A stretch of 64,000 nucleotides of DNA from Chloroflexota bacterium (GCA_002721615.1 PBKW01000012.1:109809-173808), one strand, 5' to 3'; shown: positions 1 to 9,289, numbered from the stretch's first letter. Made by a program: numbers and translations. The notes: generated by a model from the letters alone, not told the origin.

Positions 1-431
1 ATAATTTCTATTGATGAATATATTTTATCCTGTTTCAATGTTTCTAAAATTTTCAAAGTAGAAGAAGCTTCTTGAATTGACTCGAATTGAATTCTGTTAG
101 CTTTCAGATGATTAAAACAGTAATCCAAAAAATCTGTAATAAAATTCTTAGAGATTTTTTCTTTAAAAATAAAATCTTGATAATCAAACAAATCTCTACT
201 CCCGAGAAAAGTTATTAATTTGTCTTCTTTTATAATAGGAGCAATAACTGATTTTCCAGAATCATATACAAATAACAAATTCTTTTTACTGTCCTGAAAA
301 ACATCCCACCATATTTTTTTTATATCTAAAGAATTAAAAAATATATTATTTTGATAAAAATTATCCTTTAATATTTCTTCCCATTGTATTTGAACTTCTC
401 GAAAAGATTCCAAATGATTAAGTAAATTCAT
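1..431 (-). CDS. Acetyltransferase-like protein (CelD/BcsL type), cut by the window edge
   Basis: An open minus-strand frame starts at an ATG at 431 and runs off the left edge, giving about 143 residues. It begins MNLLNHLESF and contains 'IWWDVFQDSKKNLLFVYDSG' followed by 'LITFLGSRDLFDYQDF'. That order (W-x-x-F, a beta-hairpin with a Gly turn, then a flg/yDy segment) resembles the N-terminal half of GNAT proteins of the CelD/BcsL (FemAB-like) family. The start overlaps the last 14 bases of threonine synthase, so it is probably translationally coupled as the last gene of the rpsF-ssb-rpsR-foldase-thrC run. The C-terminal catalytic half is outside the window, so the substrate cannot be guessed. 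Confidence 0.55.
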   Translation of the reverse strand, partial: MNLLNHLESFREVQIQWEEILKDNFYQNNIFFNSLDIKKIWWDVFQDSKKNLLFVYDSGKSVIAPIIKEDKLITFLGSRDLFDYQDFIFKEKISKNFITDFLDYCFNHLKANRIQFESIQEASSTLKILETLKQDKIYSSIEI

Positions 432-1494
432 TTTTTTCCATTTTCTTATTCAATTCACCTATATTAGGATTAATAACTTCTATATCTATTCCTGAATATT
501 TAAGAGGTATATCAGGATCCTTTAATCCATTTCCTGTTATAACACAGACAATATCTTTTCCTGAAAAATTAAAACCATTTTTGGAAAGTTTAATTAAACC
601 TGCTACTGAAGCAGCCGAAGCAGGTTCACAAAAAACACCTTCTTTTCTAGCTAAAAACAAATATCCATCTATGATATCTTGATCAGAAACTGAATCTATA
701 ATTCCTTCAGATTCTTTCTTAGCATTTAAAGCTCCTTCCCATGAAGCAGGATTGCCTATTTTAATAGCTGTAGCAATAGTTTCAGGGGATTCAACAATTT
801 TATTATTCACAATTGGAGAAGATCCCTCAGCCTGAAAACCCATCATGTTAGGCGTCTTAGTAGATTTGGAAAAATTTAAATACTCTTTAAAGCCTTTCCA
901 ATAAGAGGTAATATTACCTGCATTTCCTACTGGAATGAAAACCATATCAGGCGAATTTCCAAGATTTTCAATAATTTCAAAAGCTGCAGTTTTTTGCCCT
1001 TCTATTCTAAGAGGGTTAATAGAATTTACTATTTCAACATTTAATTGTTCTCCTGCTTCTTTTACCAAATCCAAAGCATTATCAAAATTTCCTCTTATAG
1101 CAAATACTCTTGCTCCATAAGCTAAAGCTTGACTAAGTTTACCTTTAGCAATGTTAGATTCAGGTACTATGACTATGGTCTGTAATCCATATCTTGCACC
1201 ATAAGCAGAAGCAGAAGCACTAGTATTACCCGTTGAAGCACAAATTATATGTCCTTTATTTTCTTTTATGGCTCCAGAGATAGCAACAACCATACCTCTA
1301 TCTTTAAAAGATCCAGTAGGATTACAACCCTCTAGTTTTAAATAAACATTAGCTTTAGTAATACTGGCCAGCTGAGGAGCTTCTATTAGAGGAGTATTTC
1401 CTTCACCCATTGAGATCAAAGGTAAATCTTTGGGTTCTAAAAAATTTTTATATTTTTTTAAAATTCCAAAACTATTTAAATTATAAGTCGTCAT
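418..1494 (-). CDS. thrC: Threonine synthase
   Basis: This PLP enzyme converts O-phospho-L-homoserine to threonine. The 358-residue protein is of the short, fold-type II class. The PLP lysine is K64 in 'NPTGSFKDRG', and the phosphate-binding loop is in 'ASTGNTSASASAYGARYG' near residues 84-103. A C-terminal Gly-rich 'VITGNGLKD' is also typical. The ATG overlaps the stop of the upstream foldase by one base (TAATG), which indicates translational coupling. Homoserine dehydrogenase is encoded separately at 52053-53360, so threonine genes are present but scattered. Confidence 0.95.
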   Translation of the reverse strand: MTTYNLNSFGILKKYKNFLEPKDLPLISMGEGNTPLIEAPQLASITKANVYLKLEGCNPTGSFKDRGMVVAISGAIKENKGHIICASTGNTSASASAYGARYGLQTIVIVPESNIAKGKLSQALAYGARVFAIRGNFDNALDLVKEAGEQLNVEIVNSINPLRIEGQKTAAFEIIENLGNSPDMVFIPVGNAGNITSYWKGFKEYLNFSKSTKTPNMMGFQAEGSSPIVNNKIVESPETIATAIKIGNPASWEGALNAKKESEGIIDSVSDQDIIDGYLFLARKEGVFCEPASAASVAGLIKLSKNGFNFSGKDIVCVITGNGLKDPDIPLKYSGIDIEVINPNIGELNKKMEKNEFT

Positions 1495-2618
1495 TAATAC
1501 ATTCCTTCAAACTGTGAAAGTACTGGATCTGTCTCATCAATAACTTCAGGAAGTACTGAAGCTAATCTTACTTTAGAATTTATCCAATTGTATATTTCAT
1601 TATTTAAATCCATATATATATATAATGATTTCCTTTCATTATTCAAAAATTCCACCAAAGCATTTTCAGCTAAAAGAGAGAAGGTTTTATCTGAAAGTTC
1701 TCTAGCTTCAGAAATCTCAGATATAACATATATGTCTGCACCACCTAATTCTGAATTGACAAATGGTTCACTTAAAGTTTTTACTTCAAGAAACCTCTTT
1801 CCGTCTTCGTCTACTCCAAAAAATAAAGGATCTAGATTATTCAAAATCCCCTCAGGAATCCATCCTATCTCTCCTTTTGTTCTTTTGGCTTCTGGGTCTT
1901 CTGAAACGCCAACTATTACATCCTCTATGTTATCTCCTCTATTCAACATTCTTGAAATTTCTCTTACTTTGTTAATATTTGGAGTCAACAAGGTAATCTT
2001 GTAAATATGTGCTTGAGGTTGGATTCTTGAAATACTTTTGGCTACTTCATCAGCAACTTTTTGTCGAAATAAATCTTTTCTAATAATATCTCTAAATACA
2101 TCTTCATCAAGTTGAATAGAATTCAAAAACTGTTTCTTCTTTTCATTCAAAGAGGACAATGTCTCAGCACTCAATTGATTAATGTTACTTATATCTGAAT
2201 ATCCTATTCTCTGAAAAAAAGCTTCATCTATTTCATCATCCTCTACAGTCAATCCCATTTTAGGTGCTACTTGATATGCTATTTCGTTTTCTGACATTAG
2301 TTTCAAAGCATCAAAAAGGGAACCACCTATTAAATAAGGCTCTCCTTTTTCTTCAGAAATTCTTTGATTGAATCTGATAAAATCTACTACATTTCCTCGA
2401 CTATAAATTTTATCTTCAACTACCAAAGCTTTAGTATTATATGGAGTAATATGAGTTTGAACATAATAAATCACAGGAATAAAAGTAATAATAATTAAAA
2501 ATATCACGGCTAAATATATAAAAGGCCTATTTTTTAATTTTAATTTTCTAGAATTAGCAATTATCTCTGATCTACTTTCAGAGGAAGAAATATCAAGATT
2601 CTCTTTTTCAGGCATCAT
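1494..2618 (-). CDS. Membrane-anchored SurA/PpiC-type peptidyl-prolyl isomerase
   Basis: The 374-residue protein has one transmembrane segment near residues 33-52, after a short basic cytoplasmic tail. A SurA-N-like helical chaperone region follows ('VVDFIRFNQRISEEKG', 'ENEIAYQVAPKMGLTVEDDE'). The next part is parvulin/PpiC-like, with 'DPEAKRTKGEIGWIPEG' near residues 240-256. The likely role is extracytoplasmic protein folding on the outer face of the membrane. It lies between rpsR (46-base gap) and thrC (1-base overlap) on the same strand. The domain order fits the SurA/PrsA/trigger-factor-like superfamily, but I cannot tell which subfamily. Confidence 0.8.
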   Translation of the reverse strand: MMPEKENLDISSSESRSEIIANSRKLKLKNRPFIYLAVIFLIIITFIPVIYYVQTHITPYNTKALVVEDKIYSRGNVVDFIRFNQRISEEKGEPYLIGGSLFDALKLMSENEIAYQVAPKMGLTVEDDEIDEAFFQRIGYSDISNINQLSAETLSSLNEKKKQFLNSIQLDEDVFRDIIRKDLFRQKVADEVAKSISRIQPQAHIYKITLLTPNINKVREISRMLNRGDNIEDVIVGVSEDPEAKRTKGEIGWIPEGILNNLDPLFFGVDEDGKRFLEVKTLSEPFVNSELGGADIYVISEISEARELSDKTFSLLAENALVEFLNNERKSLYIYMDLNNEIYNWINSKVRLASVLPEVIDETDPVLSQFEGMY

Positions 2619-2664
2619 ACTCTTTTATTAATAAATAATTAGAATATTTTTTTAAAAAAATGTT

Positions 2665-3210
2665 TTATTTTTCAGAATCAGAAGTTACGTCTTTTTCAGC
2701 TTTAACCTCTTGATCAGAATCAGAAGTTACGTCTTTTTCAGCTTTAACCTTTTGATCAGAATCAGAAGCTACGTCTTTTTCAGCTTTAACCTTTTGATCA
2801 GAATCAGAAGTTACGTCTTTTTCAGCTTTAACCTTTTGATCTTTTTCTTCAAGATCTCGATTCTTTGTATCTACATTTTCATTTGGTTTTTCAATTTTTA
2901 CTTGATCTGCTTTTTCTATTTTATCTTGTTTATAAATAACAACTTTGGTATTTAGAGAATGATTAGCTGATAAAGGTAAAAGTGCCATATGTCTAGCTCT
3001 TTTTATTGCTACAGTTAAACTTCTCTGACATTTTGCACAAGTACCAGTTCTTCCTGCAGATTCTATTTTTCCTCTATCGGAAATATATTTCTTTAATAAT
3101 CCAATATTTTTATAATCTAAAAAGTCGATTTTACACAACAAACAAGCCTTTCTTACAAAAGGTTTTTCAAATTTATTCCTAGAGGAGTATTTTGTGTTTT
3201 TTGTAGTCAT
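2665..3210 (-). CDS. rpsR: Ribosomal protein S18 with a long repetitive C-terminal tail
   Basis: Residues 17-85 are an S18 core ('[20 protein letters not shown]', '[18 protein letters not shown]'), a small-subunit protein that pairs with S6. Cysteines C23, C26, C58 and C61 form two CxxC pairs, as in the zinc-binding ('C+') S18 variants. The protein is 181 residues, about twice the usual 75-90. The extra part is a Lys/Glu/Asp-rich tail ending in four near-identical 14-residue repeats ([14 protein letters not shown] type). It lies in the classic rpsF-ssb-rpsR order. The gene is certain; the function of the tail is unknown. Confidence 0.93.
   Translation of the reverse strand: MTTKNTKYSSRNKFEKPFVRKACLLCKIDFLDYKNIGLLKKYISDRGKIESAGRTGTCAKCQRSLTVAIKRARHMALLPLSANHSLNTKVVIYKQDKIEKADQVKIEKPNENVDTKNRDLEEKDQKVKAEKDVTSDSDQKVKAEKDVASDSDQKVKAEKDVTSDSDQEVKAEKDVTSDSEK
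2673..2840 (-). repeat. Four tandem 42-bp repeats inside rpsR
   Basis: Four consecutive 42-bp units start at 2673, 2715, 2757 and 2799 and differ at only a few positions. The period is a multiple of three and each unit encodes the same 14-residue acidic/lysine-rich block, so the array expands or contracts without breaking the frame. It forms the C-terminal tail of ribosomal protein S18. The near-identity at DNA level suggests recent duplication by slippage or recombination. Confidence 0.95.
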
Positions 3211-3237
3211 AATTCCTATCTATATTCTAAAGATTTA

Positions 3238-3675
3238 CTACCAAGGTAAATCTTCTACGGGTTCATCAATATTTTTATTTTGAGGTTCCTGATTAATATT
3301 TTCAATATTTTCTTTAGTATCAGTTCCTTGGTTCTGATCATTATCTTGTCTTCTATCTAAGAATTGAACAGTTATAGCTCTTACACCATAAGCTTTTCTA
3401 GGTTGCCCATCAGCACTTACATACTCTCTACTCTGAAATCTTCCTTCTACATAAACTTTGGATCCTTTGCCCAAATATTGATTAACTGATTCTGCTTGTC
3501 TTCCCCAAACAGAAACATCAAACCATTCAGTATTATCTACCCTTTCTCCAGAGGAACTATCATTATAACTTTGCGTAACAGCAATACTAAAATTTGTTAC
3601 TGGATCACCTGAAGGAGTGTACCTCAATTCTGGATCAGCACCTAAATTTCCTATTAACATAATTTTATTAAGCAT
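3238..3675 (-). CDS. ssb: Single-stranded DNA-binding protein
   Basis: The 145-residue SSB starts 'MLNKIMLIGNLGADPELRYT', and the OB fold covers about residues 1-108 ('NTEWFDVSVWGRQAESVNQY', 'GSKVYVEGRFQSREY'). A Gln/Asn-rich linker follows, then an acidic tip ending DLPW. That tip takes the place of the more common DIPF/DLPF hydrophobic tip that recruits repair and replication partners. It sits between rpsF and rpsR on the same strand with gaps of 23 and 27 bases, the widely conserved order. Confidence 0.96.
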   Translation of the reverse strand: MLNKIMLIGNLGADPELRYTPSGDPVTNFSIAVTQSYNDSSSGERVDNTEWFDVSVWGRQAESVNQYLGKGSKVYVEGRFQSREYVSADGQPRKAYGVRAITVQFLDRRQDNDQNQGTDTKENIENINQEPQNKNIDEPVEDLPW

Positions 3676-3698
3676 TGTTAAATGTATTCCTCATATTA

Positions 3699-4079
3699 TC
3701 AATCTTGAACACTACTCTGTTCAGCTTTTTGTCTAGAAGGTTTTTTGAATGTTGGAGAATCATCAATTTTTTCAGGAGAAATTGGTGCTTCAAATCGATT
3801 AATAATTATCATTAAATGTCTTATTATATTTCTATCAGCATAAATTTTATTTTCAAGTTCCTGAGCATTAGATGGATCTAGAGAAAATCTAATCATATAA
3901 TAATGTCCTCTCTTATTACCCTTAATTTCATAAGAAAGATTGCGCATTCCATAATCAGTAAATATTACTGATTCACCTTTTAAATCAGATACAAGTGATT
4001 TTACAGACTCTATAGATCCTTCTTTAGAATTATCATCCATCTTATCTTTTAATATCCATGTTAATTCATAATCTCTCAA
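3699..4079 (-). CDS. rpsF: Ribosomal protein S6
   Basis: The 126-residue protein starts 'MRDYELTWILKD' and keeps the S6 fold signature 'GNKRGHYYMIRFSLDPSNAQ' followed by 'LENKIYADRNIIRHLMIIIN'. The C-terminal 30 residues are a basic/polar extension. It is first gene of the rpsF-ssb-rpsR run; glyA ends 72 bases upstream on the same strand, so glyA read-through into this operon is possible. Confidence 0.94.
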   Translation of the reverse strand: MRDYELTWILKDKMDDNSKEGSIESVKSLVSDLKGESVIFTDYGMRNLSYEIKGNKRGHYYMIRFSLDPSNAQELENKIYADRNIIRHLMIIINRFEAPISPEKIDDSPTFKKPSRQKAEQSSVQD

Positions 4080-4151
4080 TTAATCTCTCCTAGATTTAAT
4101 TACAACAGCAAATGATTATATCATTTCAGAGCAAATTTCAAATATAATTTT

Positions 4152-5405
4152 TCAATCATCAATACCTGGAACATGAAACTCTAATGCCAATGATAAAGCT
4201 TTTTCCTTAATTTTTTCCAATTTTTTATCATTTTCTTTGAATTTTATGGCCTCATGAATCAATTCTGAAATTAAAAGCATTTCTTTTTCTTTCATCCCTC
4301 TACTAGTCACCGCGGGGGTTCCAATTCTTATTCCACTAGTTACTCTAGGGGATAATTCATCATAAGGTATAGAATTCTTATTTATAATTATACCAACTTT
4401 TTTAAGTATTGTTTCTACCTCTAATCCAGTACACCCTCTGCTAGTAACATCAATCAAAACTAGATGATTATCTGTGCCACCAGATATTACTCTGAAACCT
4501 AACTCCTTTAGACTATTAGATAAAACTTTTGAATTTAAAATTATCTGATAGCAATAAGTTGTAAACTCTGGCTTTAAAGCTTCGTTAAAAGCTATAGCCT
4601 TAGCAGCTATATTATTCATAAAAGGTCCTCCTTGAATACCTGGGAAAACTGACCTATCAATACTTGTAGCAAATTTTGAATCACACATAATTATTGCTCC
4701 TCTAGGACCTCTAAGAGTTTTATGTGTAGTAGAAGTTGTAATATCAGCTACATTAATAGAAGAAGGATGTAATCCTGTGGCTATAAGTCCAGAAATATGA
4801 GCTACATCTGCTAATAAAATTGCATTAACTTCTCTAGCAATTTCTTTAAATTTTTTAAAATTTATTGATCGAGGATAAGCACTAGCTCCACAAACAATCA
4901 TTTTAGGCTTAAATTCTTCAGCCTTCTGAAATACTCTCTCATAATCAATTATTTCAGTTTCTGGTTCTACTCCATAGTAATCAAATTCGTACAATTTTCC
5001 TGAAAAGTTTACTGATGATCCATGACTAAGATGTCCCCCTTGATCTAATCTCATTCCTAAAATTTTATCCCCAGGTTTCAATAATCCCGAATAAACCGCC
5101 ATATTTGCTTGAGTTCCACTGTGAGGTTGAACATTTACATGATCACAGTTAAAAAGTTTCTTAGCTCTTTCAATAGCAAGATTTTCAGCTACATCAACAT
5201 TTTCACAACCTGCATAATATCTCTTACCTGAATAACCTTCTGCATATTTATTTGAAAAAATTGAACCCGTAACATTTAAAACTAATCTAGAAGGATAATT
5301 TTCAGAAGCTATCAAAATGATTTCATCTCTAATTCTTTTTTCTTCTTCTTCAAAAGCAGAGAATATCTGAGCATCTAATTTTTTTAGCGATGATTTAAAA
5401 TTCAT
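4152..5405 (-). CDS. glyA: Serine hydroxymethyltransferase
   Basis: This PLP enzyme interconverts serine and glycine with tetrahydrofolate and supplies one-carbon units. At 417 residues it has the usual length. Seen in the sequence are 'ASENYPSR' near residue 33, the substrate/PLP loop 'HSGTQANMAVY' near 95, 'DVAHISGL' near 200, and the PLP lysine K229 in 'TTSTTHKTLRGPRG'. It is divergent from the CpsB-like gene at 5497, with about 90 bases between them that must hold the promoters. Formyltetrahydrofolate deformylase (40593-41456) is another one-carbon gene in the window. Confidence 0.97.
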   Translation of the reverse strand: MNFKSSLKKLDAQIFSAFEEEEKRIRDEIILIASENYPSRLVLNVTGSIFSNKYAEGYSGKRYYAGCENVDVAENLAIERAKKLFNCDHVNVQPHSGTQANMAVYSGLLKPGDKILGMRLDQGGHLSHGSSVNFSGKLYEFDYYGVEPETEIIDYERVFQKAEEFKPKMIVCGASAYPRSINFKKFKEIAREVNAILLADVAHISGLIATGLHPSSINVADITTSTTHKTLRGPRGAIIMCDSKFATSIDRSVFPGIQGGPFMNNIAAKAIAFNEALKPEFTTYCYQIILNSKVLSNSLKELGFRVISGGTDNHLVLIDVTSRGCTGLEVETILKKVGIIINKNSIPYDELSPRVTSGIRIGTPAVTSRGMKEKEMLLISELIHEAIKFKENDKKLEKIKEKALSLALEFHVPGIDD

Positions 5406-5496
5406 TTATTTATCTTATTAAATTTTAATAGAATATAGAATAAAATATATACATATTCTAATGGAAAATAAATTTGATAGAAAATAAACTATAAAT

Positions 5497-6378
5497 ATGA
5501 ATTTTGTTGATTTAAACGGTCATATTCTCCATGAATATGATCCTAACATAAAAAACATAAATGAGACTTTAGAAATTATTAAAAAAGCTTCAAATATTGG
5601 TATTGAAACAATCATTGAAACACCTAATAATGTATTTTTGCATAAAGTTGAATCCACTGAAATTCAAGAAAAAATAGATAACTTAACATCTTTTTTAACT
5701 GAACTAGAGATTAATAACATGAATTTATTATTAGGATCAGAAATAAATCTAGATATACAAATGCCTGCAAATATTTCATTAGGCAAAACATTAACAATTA
5801 ATTCTACAAAATATCTATTAATTAAATTTCCATATTTAGGACTACCTGAAAATTTTGAGTCAACTCTAAGTCTTCTAAATATTATGGGAATCAACCCTAT
5901 ACTACTAAACTTAGAAAAAAATAATTATATTCAAAAAAACCCAAAAATTATTTTTGAACTTATAAAAGAAAATTGCCTGATACAATTATCGTCATCAAGT
6001 TTATTAAATTCTTCAAATGAGAATGTTAGAAGTTTTTCACAATTCCTTATAAAAAATCAATTAGTTCATACGGTTTCAGGATTTGTGAATTCCCAAATTT
6101 CAGATATTGAAAAAAACCTAGAAGAGATAATTGATTTTATTGAATCTTCATCAAATATTCATACTGTAGAATTACTTTTGTACACTAATCCAAATTTAAT
6201 AGCTTATGGTAATGATCCCAGAACAGAAATAGAAATAATAAAACCCACAAAAATTAAATCATTTTTTAAATATCCTATTCAAAAAATCCCTACTTTAATA
6301 GAATATTTTCATTGGAAATTATTAAGCATAATTAAATATTTAAAAATACAAATTAATAATTTAAAATATAGAAATTAA
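5497..6378 (+). CDS. CpsB/YwqE-like PHP-domain protein with lost metal ligands
   Basis: The 293-residue protein follows the CpsB/YwqE family (PHP-fold tyrosine phosphatases linked to capsule synthesis) along its length. The opening 'VDLNGHIL' corresponds to DIHCHIL, 'IETIIETPNN' to IATPHH, 'LLLGSEINL' to the GxEIrL block, 'GINPILLNLEKN' to PIIAHPERY, and 'VHTVSGFVNS' to VHFIASDAH. At four of these places the metal-binding His or Asp is replaced (N7, N45, N138 and the 194-199 segment), while H9 and E82 remain. A metal-dependent phosphatase activity is therefore unlikely as seen; it may be a binding or regulatory derivative. It overlaps the convergent ilvE by 4 bases. Confidence 0.6.
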   Translation: MNFVDLNGHILHEYDPNIKNINETLEIIKKASNIGIETIIETPNNVFLHKVESTEIQEKIDNLTSFLTELEINNMNLLLGSEINLDIQMPANISLGKTLTINSTKYLLIKFPYLGLPENFESTLSLLNIMGINPILLNLEKNNYIQKNPKIIFELIKENCLIQLSSSSLLNSSNENVRSFSQFLIKNQLVHTVSGFVNSQISDIEKNLEEIIDFIESSSNIHTVELLLYTNPNLIAYGNDPRTEIEIIKPTKIKSFFKYPIQKIPTLIEYFHWKLLSIIKYLKIQINNLKYRN

Positions 6379-7337
6379 TTTATTTCTACCTGGGTACACC
6401 AATCAAAATAATCTTCTCTTTTTCCAGTTACTACATCAAAATATATTTTCTGTAATTTTTGTGTGATTTCACCTTTATTCCCATCTCCAATTTTTCGATT
6501 GTCTAAGTTTCCCACACTAGTAATATGAGCTGCAGTTCCAGTTAAAAATATTTCATCTGCCAAATACAATTCGCTTCTCTGAATCTTCCTTTTTTTCACT
6601 TCTATACCCAATTCTCTCCTAGCTATTTGTATTACAGAATCTCGTGTAATCCCTAACAAACAATTATCAGTCTCAGCAGGAGTAATAATTTCTCCACCTG
6701 AAATCATAAAAAGATTTTCTCCACTTCCTTCAGAAACAGTTCCTTCATCATTAAGTAATATAGCTTCGTCATAACCCCCTAAAATTGCTTCAGTTTTAGC
6801 TAATATACTATTTGTATATAACCCAGATAATTTCACTCCTGTAGGCATCATAGAATCATTAGGTCTTCTCCAACTTGAAGTTTGACAATTAATAGCTTTA
6901 TCATTATCAATATATCCACCAAATGGAATAATAATTAAACTAAAATTACTAGATAATTCATGTAATTTTAAATTAGCAACTAATTCTTCGCTTTTAAATG
7001 CTAAAGGCCTAATATATACATCTTGAAGATACCCACATTTTTTTAATAAACTAATGGTAATTTCAATATAATCATCTACAGAAAAAGTGTTGATTTCATC
7101 CTTTATTTGAAGATCTTTAGGAGGAAAAATCTTTAAAATATTACAACCTCTTATCAACCTTTCATAATGTTCCTTAAGCCGAAACACAACCATTTTCCGA
7201 GAATCATCATTCCAATTTCCTCTAATTCCTTCAAACACAGCGGTTCCATAATGTAATGCATGTGTCATTATGCCAACTTTTGCTTCTTCTAATGGAATTT
7301 GTTTTCCACTTAAAAAGGCCCAAGGCTGAGATCCCAT
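6375..7337 (-). CDS. ilvE: Branched-chain amino acid aminotransferase
   Basis: This fold-type IV PLP enzyme catalyses the last step of Leu, Ile and Val synthesis. The 320-residue protein has 'ALHYGTAVFEGIRG' near residues 27-40, the PLP lysine K169 in 'MMPTGVKLSGLY', and 'NDEGTVSEGSGENLF' plus 'LLGITRDSVIQIARRELG' near the phosphate-binding loop. A Shine-Dalgarno AGGAG lies just before the ATG. It converges on the CpsB-like gene with a 4-base overlap. Confidence 0.94.
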   Translation of the reverse strand: MGSQPWAFLSGKQIPLEEAKVGIMTHALHYGTAVFEGIRGNWNDDSRKMVVFRLKEHYERLIRGCNILKIFPPKDLQIKDEINTFSVDDYIEITISLLKKCGYLQDVYIRPLAFKSEELVANLKLHELSSNFSLIIIPFGGYIDNDKAINCQTSSWRRPNDSMMPTGVKLSGLYTNSILAKTEAILGGYDEAILLNDEGTVSEGSGENLFMISGGEIITPAETDNCLLGITRDSVIQIARRELGIEVKKRKIQRSELYLADEIFLTGTAAHITSVGNLDNRKIGDGNKGEITQKLQKIYFDVVTGKREDYFDWCTQVEIN

Positions 7338-7520
7338 TTTCTCTCCTTAAAAAACTATTCAATAATTTTGTAAAATTATATATAAAAGTCTAAATATCAC
7401 ATTGAGGTTACACCTTGAAAAATAATATTACAAATTAGAGATATTAAATATTGAAATATTCAAAATGTTTTTATATAAGTTTTATATAAATGATAAAAAT
7501 TTATTTTATTTTTGTTGAAA

Positions 7521-8255
7521 ATGATCATTAAGGAAAAAATAGCAAATATTTTCTCGATTTTTGTCTTAACTATTTTATTTTTATCTTGCACTAGTAACAT
7601 AGAAGATAACGATAATACAAAATTAGAGAACGAGAATTCTGGAAAAACAGAAAATTTTTCTGATTGGGAGTATCGAGGTTTTCAAATAAAAGAATCAGAA
7701 CTTAACATATTTTTATATCTTATTAAAGGTGAAATATCAGATATAAAATTATTATTAAATGATTCTTTTCATCCTAATCAAGTAATTGCTGAACCCAATG
7801 ATATTTACAACTTTAAATTTAACAATCTTAAAGATGGAATTAATTCTGTAAGAATATCAAACAATAAAAAATCATTATCAGTTGCGATTAAAAACCAACC
7901 TTTTCAAGGAAAAATTGTTGAATCTAACACTATTTTTACTATTAAAGTAAATGAAGAAGTGAAAATTAAAAATACTGGAATGATAGTTAGGTTGATTTCT
8001 TTATCGAGAGACTCTAGATGTGAAGACCCTACAGACAAATTTGATTGCATGCATGATCCAAGGACTTTTTTAACTTTTCAATTATCAGCACCTAGATATA
8101 TTCCTGAAAGCCCTACAATTCTAAAACCTCAAACAGAAATTGCAGCAGGTGTTTACCATGATTTTCCTTTTTCAATAGAAGAAATAGAGCCTCCACCTAA
8201 AAAAGGTATAGTTATTGAACAATCAAAGTATGAAGTAAAGATGAAAGTTCAATAA
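7521..8255 (+). CDS. Putative lipoprotein of unknown function
   Basis: I start this at the ATG at 7521; a TTG at 7512 is also in frame but less likely. The N-terminus is a lipoprotein signal: hydrophobic core 'IFSIFVLTILFLSC', with the Cys as the lipidated residue. The mature part starts with an Asn/Asp/Glu-rich linker. A segment 'VRLISLSRDSRCEDPTDKFD' recalls the 'DSRCP..V.C' motif found in several secreted bacterial lipoproteins. No enzyme motif was recognised. It stands alone between ilvE (minus) and panE (minus). Confidence 0.7.
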   Translation: MIIKEKIANIFSIFVLTILFLSCTSNIEDNDNTKLENENSGKTENFSDWEYRGFQIKESELNIFLYLIKGEISDIKLLLNDSFHPNQVIAEPNDIYNFKFNNLKDGINSVRISNNKKSLSVAIKNQPFQGKIVESNTIFTIKVNEEVKIKNTGMIVRLISLSRDSRCEDPTDKFDCMHDPRTFLTFQLSAPRYIPESPTILKPQTEIAAGVYHDFPFSIEEIEPPPKKGIVIEQSKYEVKMKVQ

Positions 8256-8272
8256 AAAACGCTCAGTTCCAT

Positions 8273-9202
8273 TTATTCCACATTTATTGAATTGTAAAGA
8301 ACAGTATAAAAACTTTCACATACTGGCATATCAATACCATTATTTTTTCCAATCTTTAACGCTGCTCCCATTAAATCATCAAGCTCTAAAGGTTTCCCAG
8401 ATAAAATATCTTGCTGAAGAGATGATTGAATATTTTCTTTATCTTTCAAAAGATAATTAAGATTTTTTTCAACCAAATCACTAGGTAGAAAAACACCTTT
8501 TGATTTAGCAACTAAATATATTTCCTGCATCATTTTTTCACAAATTGATTTTCCATATGGAGAATCTAAAATATCCACGAAAGATGACCTTGTGCTAGCC
8601 ATAATTGGCCCAATTGCTCCTACCAAAATTAATTTTGACCACAATACACTTTCTATATCATTAGATATTTCTATTTGAATACCTTTTACGGATAATACTT
8701 CTTTTACACTATTTAAATATTTAAAAGTATTTTTTCTATGACCAAAACGAATTAAAGCTGTCTCTCCAGTCTGAGTGACCGTTCCTGGATTTTCTCTTGA
8801 AACTTCAATATATGTAGATCCTTCTAACAAATTTTCCCATCCATACTCTTTGGAAATTTGATCTGCACTAGAAATCCCATTCTGAATTGTTAAAATAATT
8901 GTCTTATTACCAACTAGAGGACTCATTTCTTTTATAGCAATTTTGTTGGAGTAAGTCTTAACACAATATAAAATTAAATCCACTTCTCCCACAAAATCAG
9001 GAGAGTCGATAGCATTCACAGGGATAACAAAATTATCCCAAAATGATTTAACTGAAACACCAGAGGAACTCAATTTCTTTAGATGTTCTCCTCTTGCAAT
9101 AAAAACTACATCTAAACCTGCTTTAGATAACATAGATCCAAAATAAGTACCTACAGCACCTGAACCCATAATCACAATTTTTTTAATTTCAATTCGATTC
9201 AT
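8273..9202 (-). CDS. panE: 2-dehydropantoate 2-reductase (ketopantoate reductase)
   Basis: The 309-residue NAD(P)-dependent reductase has a Rossmann start 'IVIMGSGAVGTYFGSML' near residues 9-25, the 'TIQNGIS' segment near 106, and the C-terminal domain helix 'VESVLWSKLILVGAIGPIMA' near 185-205, which carries the family's catalytic Lys. The expected reaction is ketopantoate to pantoate for coenzyme A synthesis. It converges with the lipoprotein gene. No other pantothenate gene is in the window, so a role on another 2-oxo acid is possible. Confidence 0.85.
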   Translation of the reverse strand: MNRIEIKKIVIMGSGAVGTYFGSMLSKAGLDVVFIARGEHLKKLSSSGVSVKSFWDNFVIPVNAIDSPDFVGEVDLILYCVKTYSNKIAIKEMSPLVGNKTIILTIQNGISSADQISKEYGWENLLEGSTYIEVSRENPGTVTQTGETALIRFGHRKNTFKYLNSVKEVLSVKGIQIEISNDIESVLWSKLILVGAIGPIMASTRSSFVDILDSPYGKSICEKMMQEIYLVAKSKGVFLPSDLVEKNLNYLLKDKENIQSSLQQDILSGKPLELDDLMGAALKIGKNNGIDMPVCESFYTVLYNSINVE

Positions 9203-9289
9203 AAAATTTTAAGATTTTTTGAATTATAATTACATAATTGTATTCTTATTAGATCATATAAAATAAAAATATTAGAGTATACAGTATTT

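Noticed and set aside
2673..2840. CRISPR-like or intergenic repeat array
   Set aside because: The units are contiguous with no spacers, are in frame, and encode part of ribosomal protein S18.
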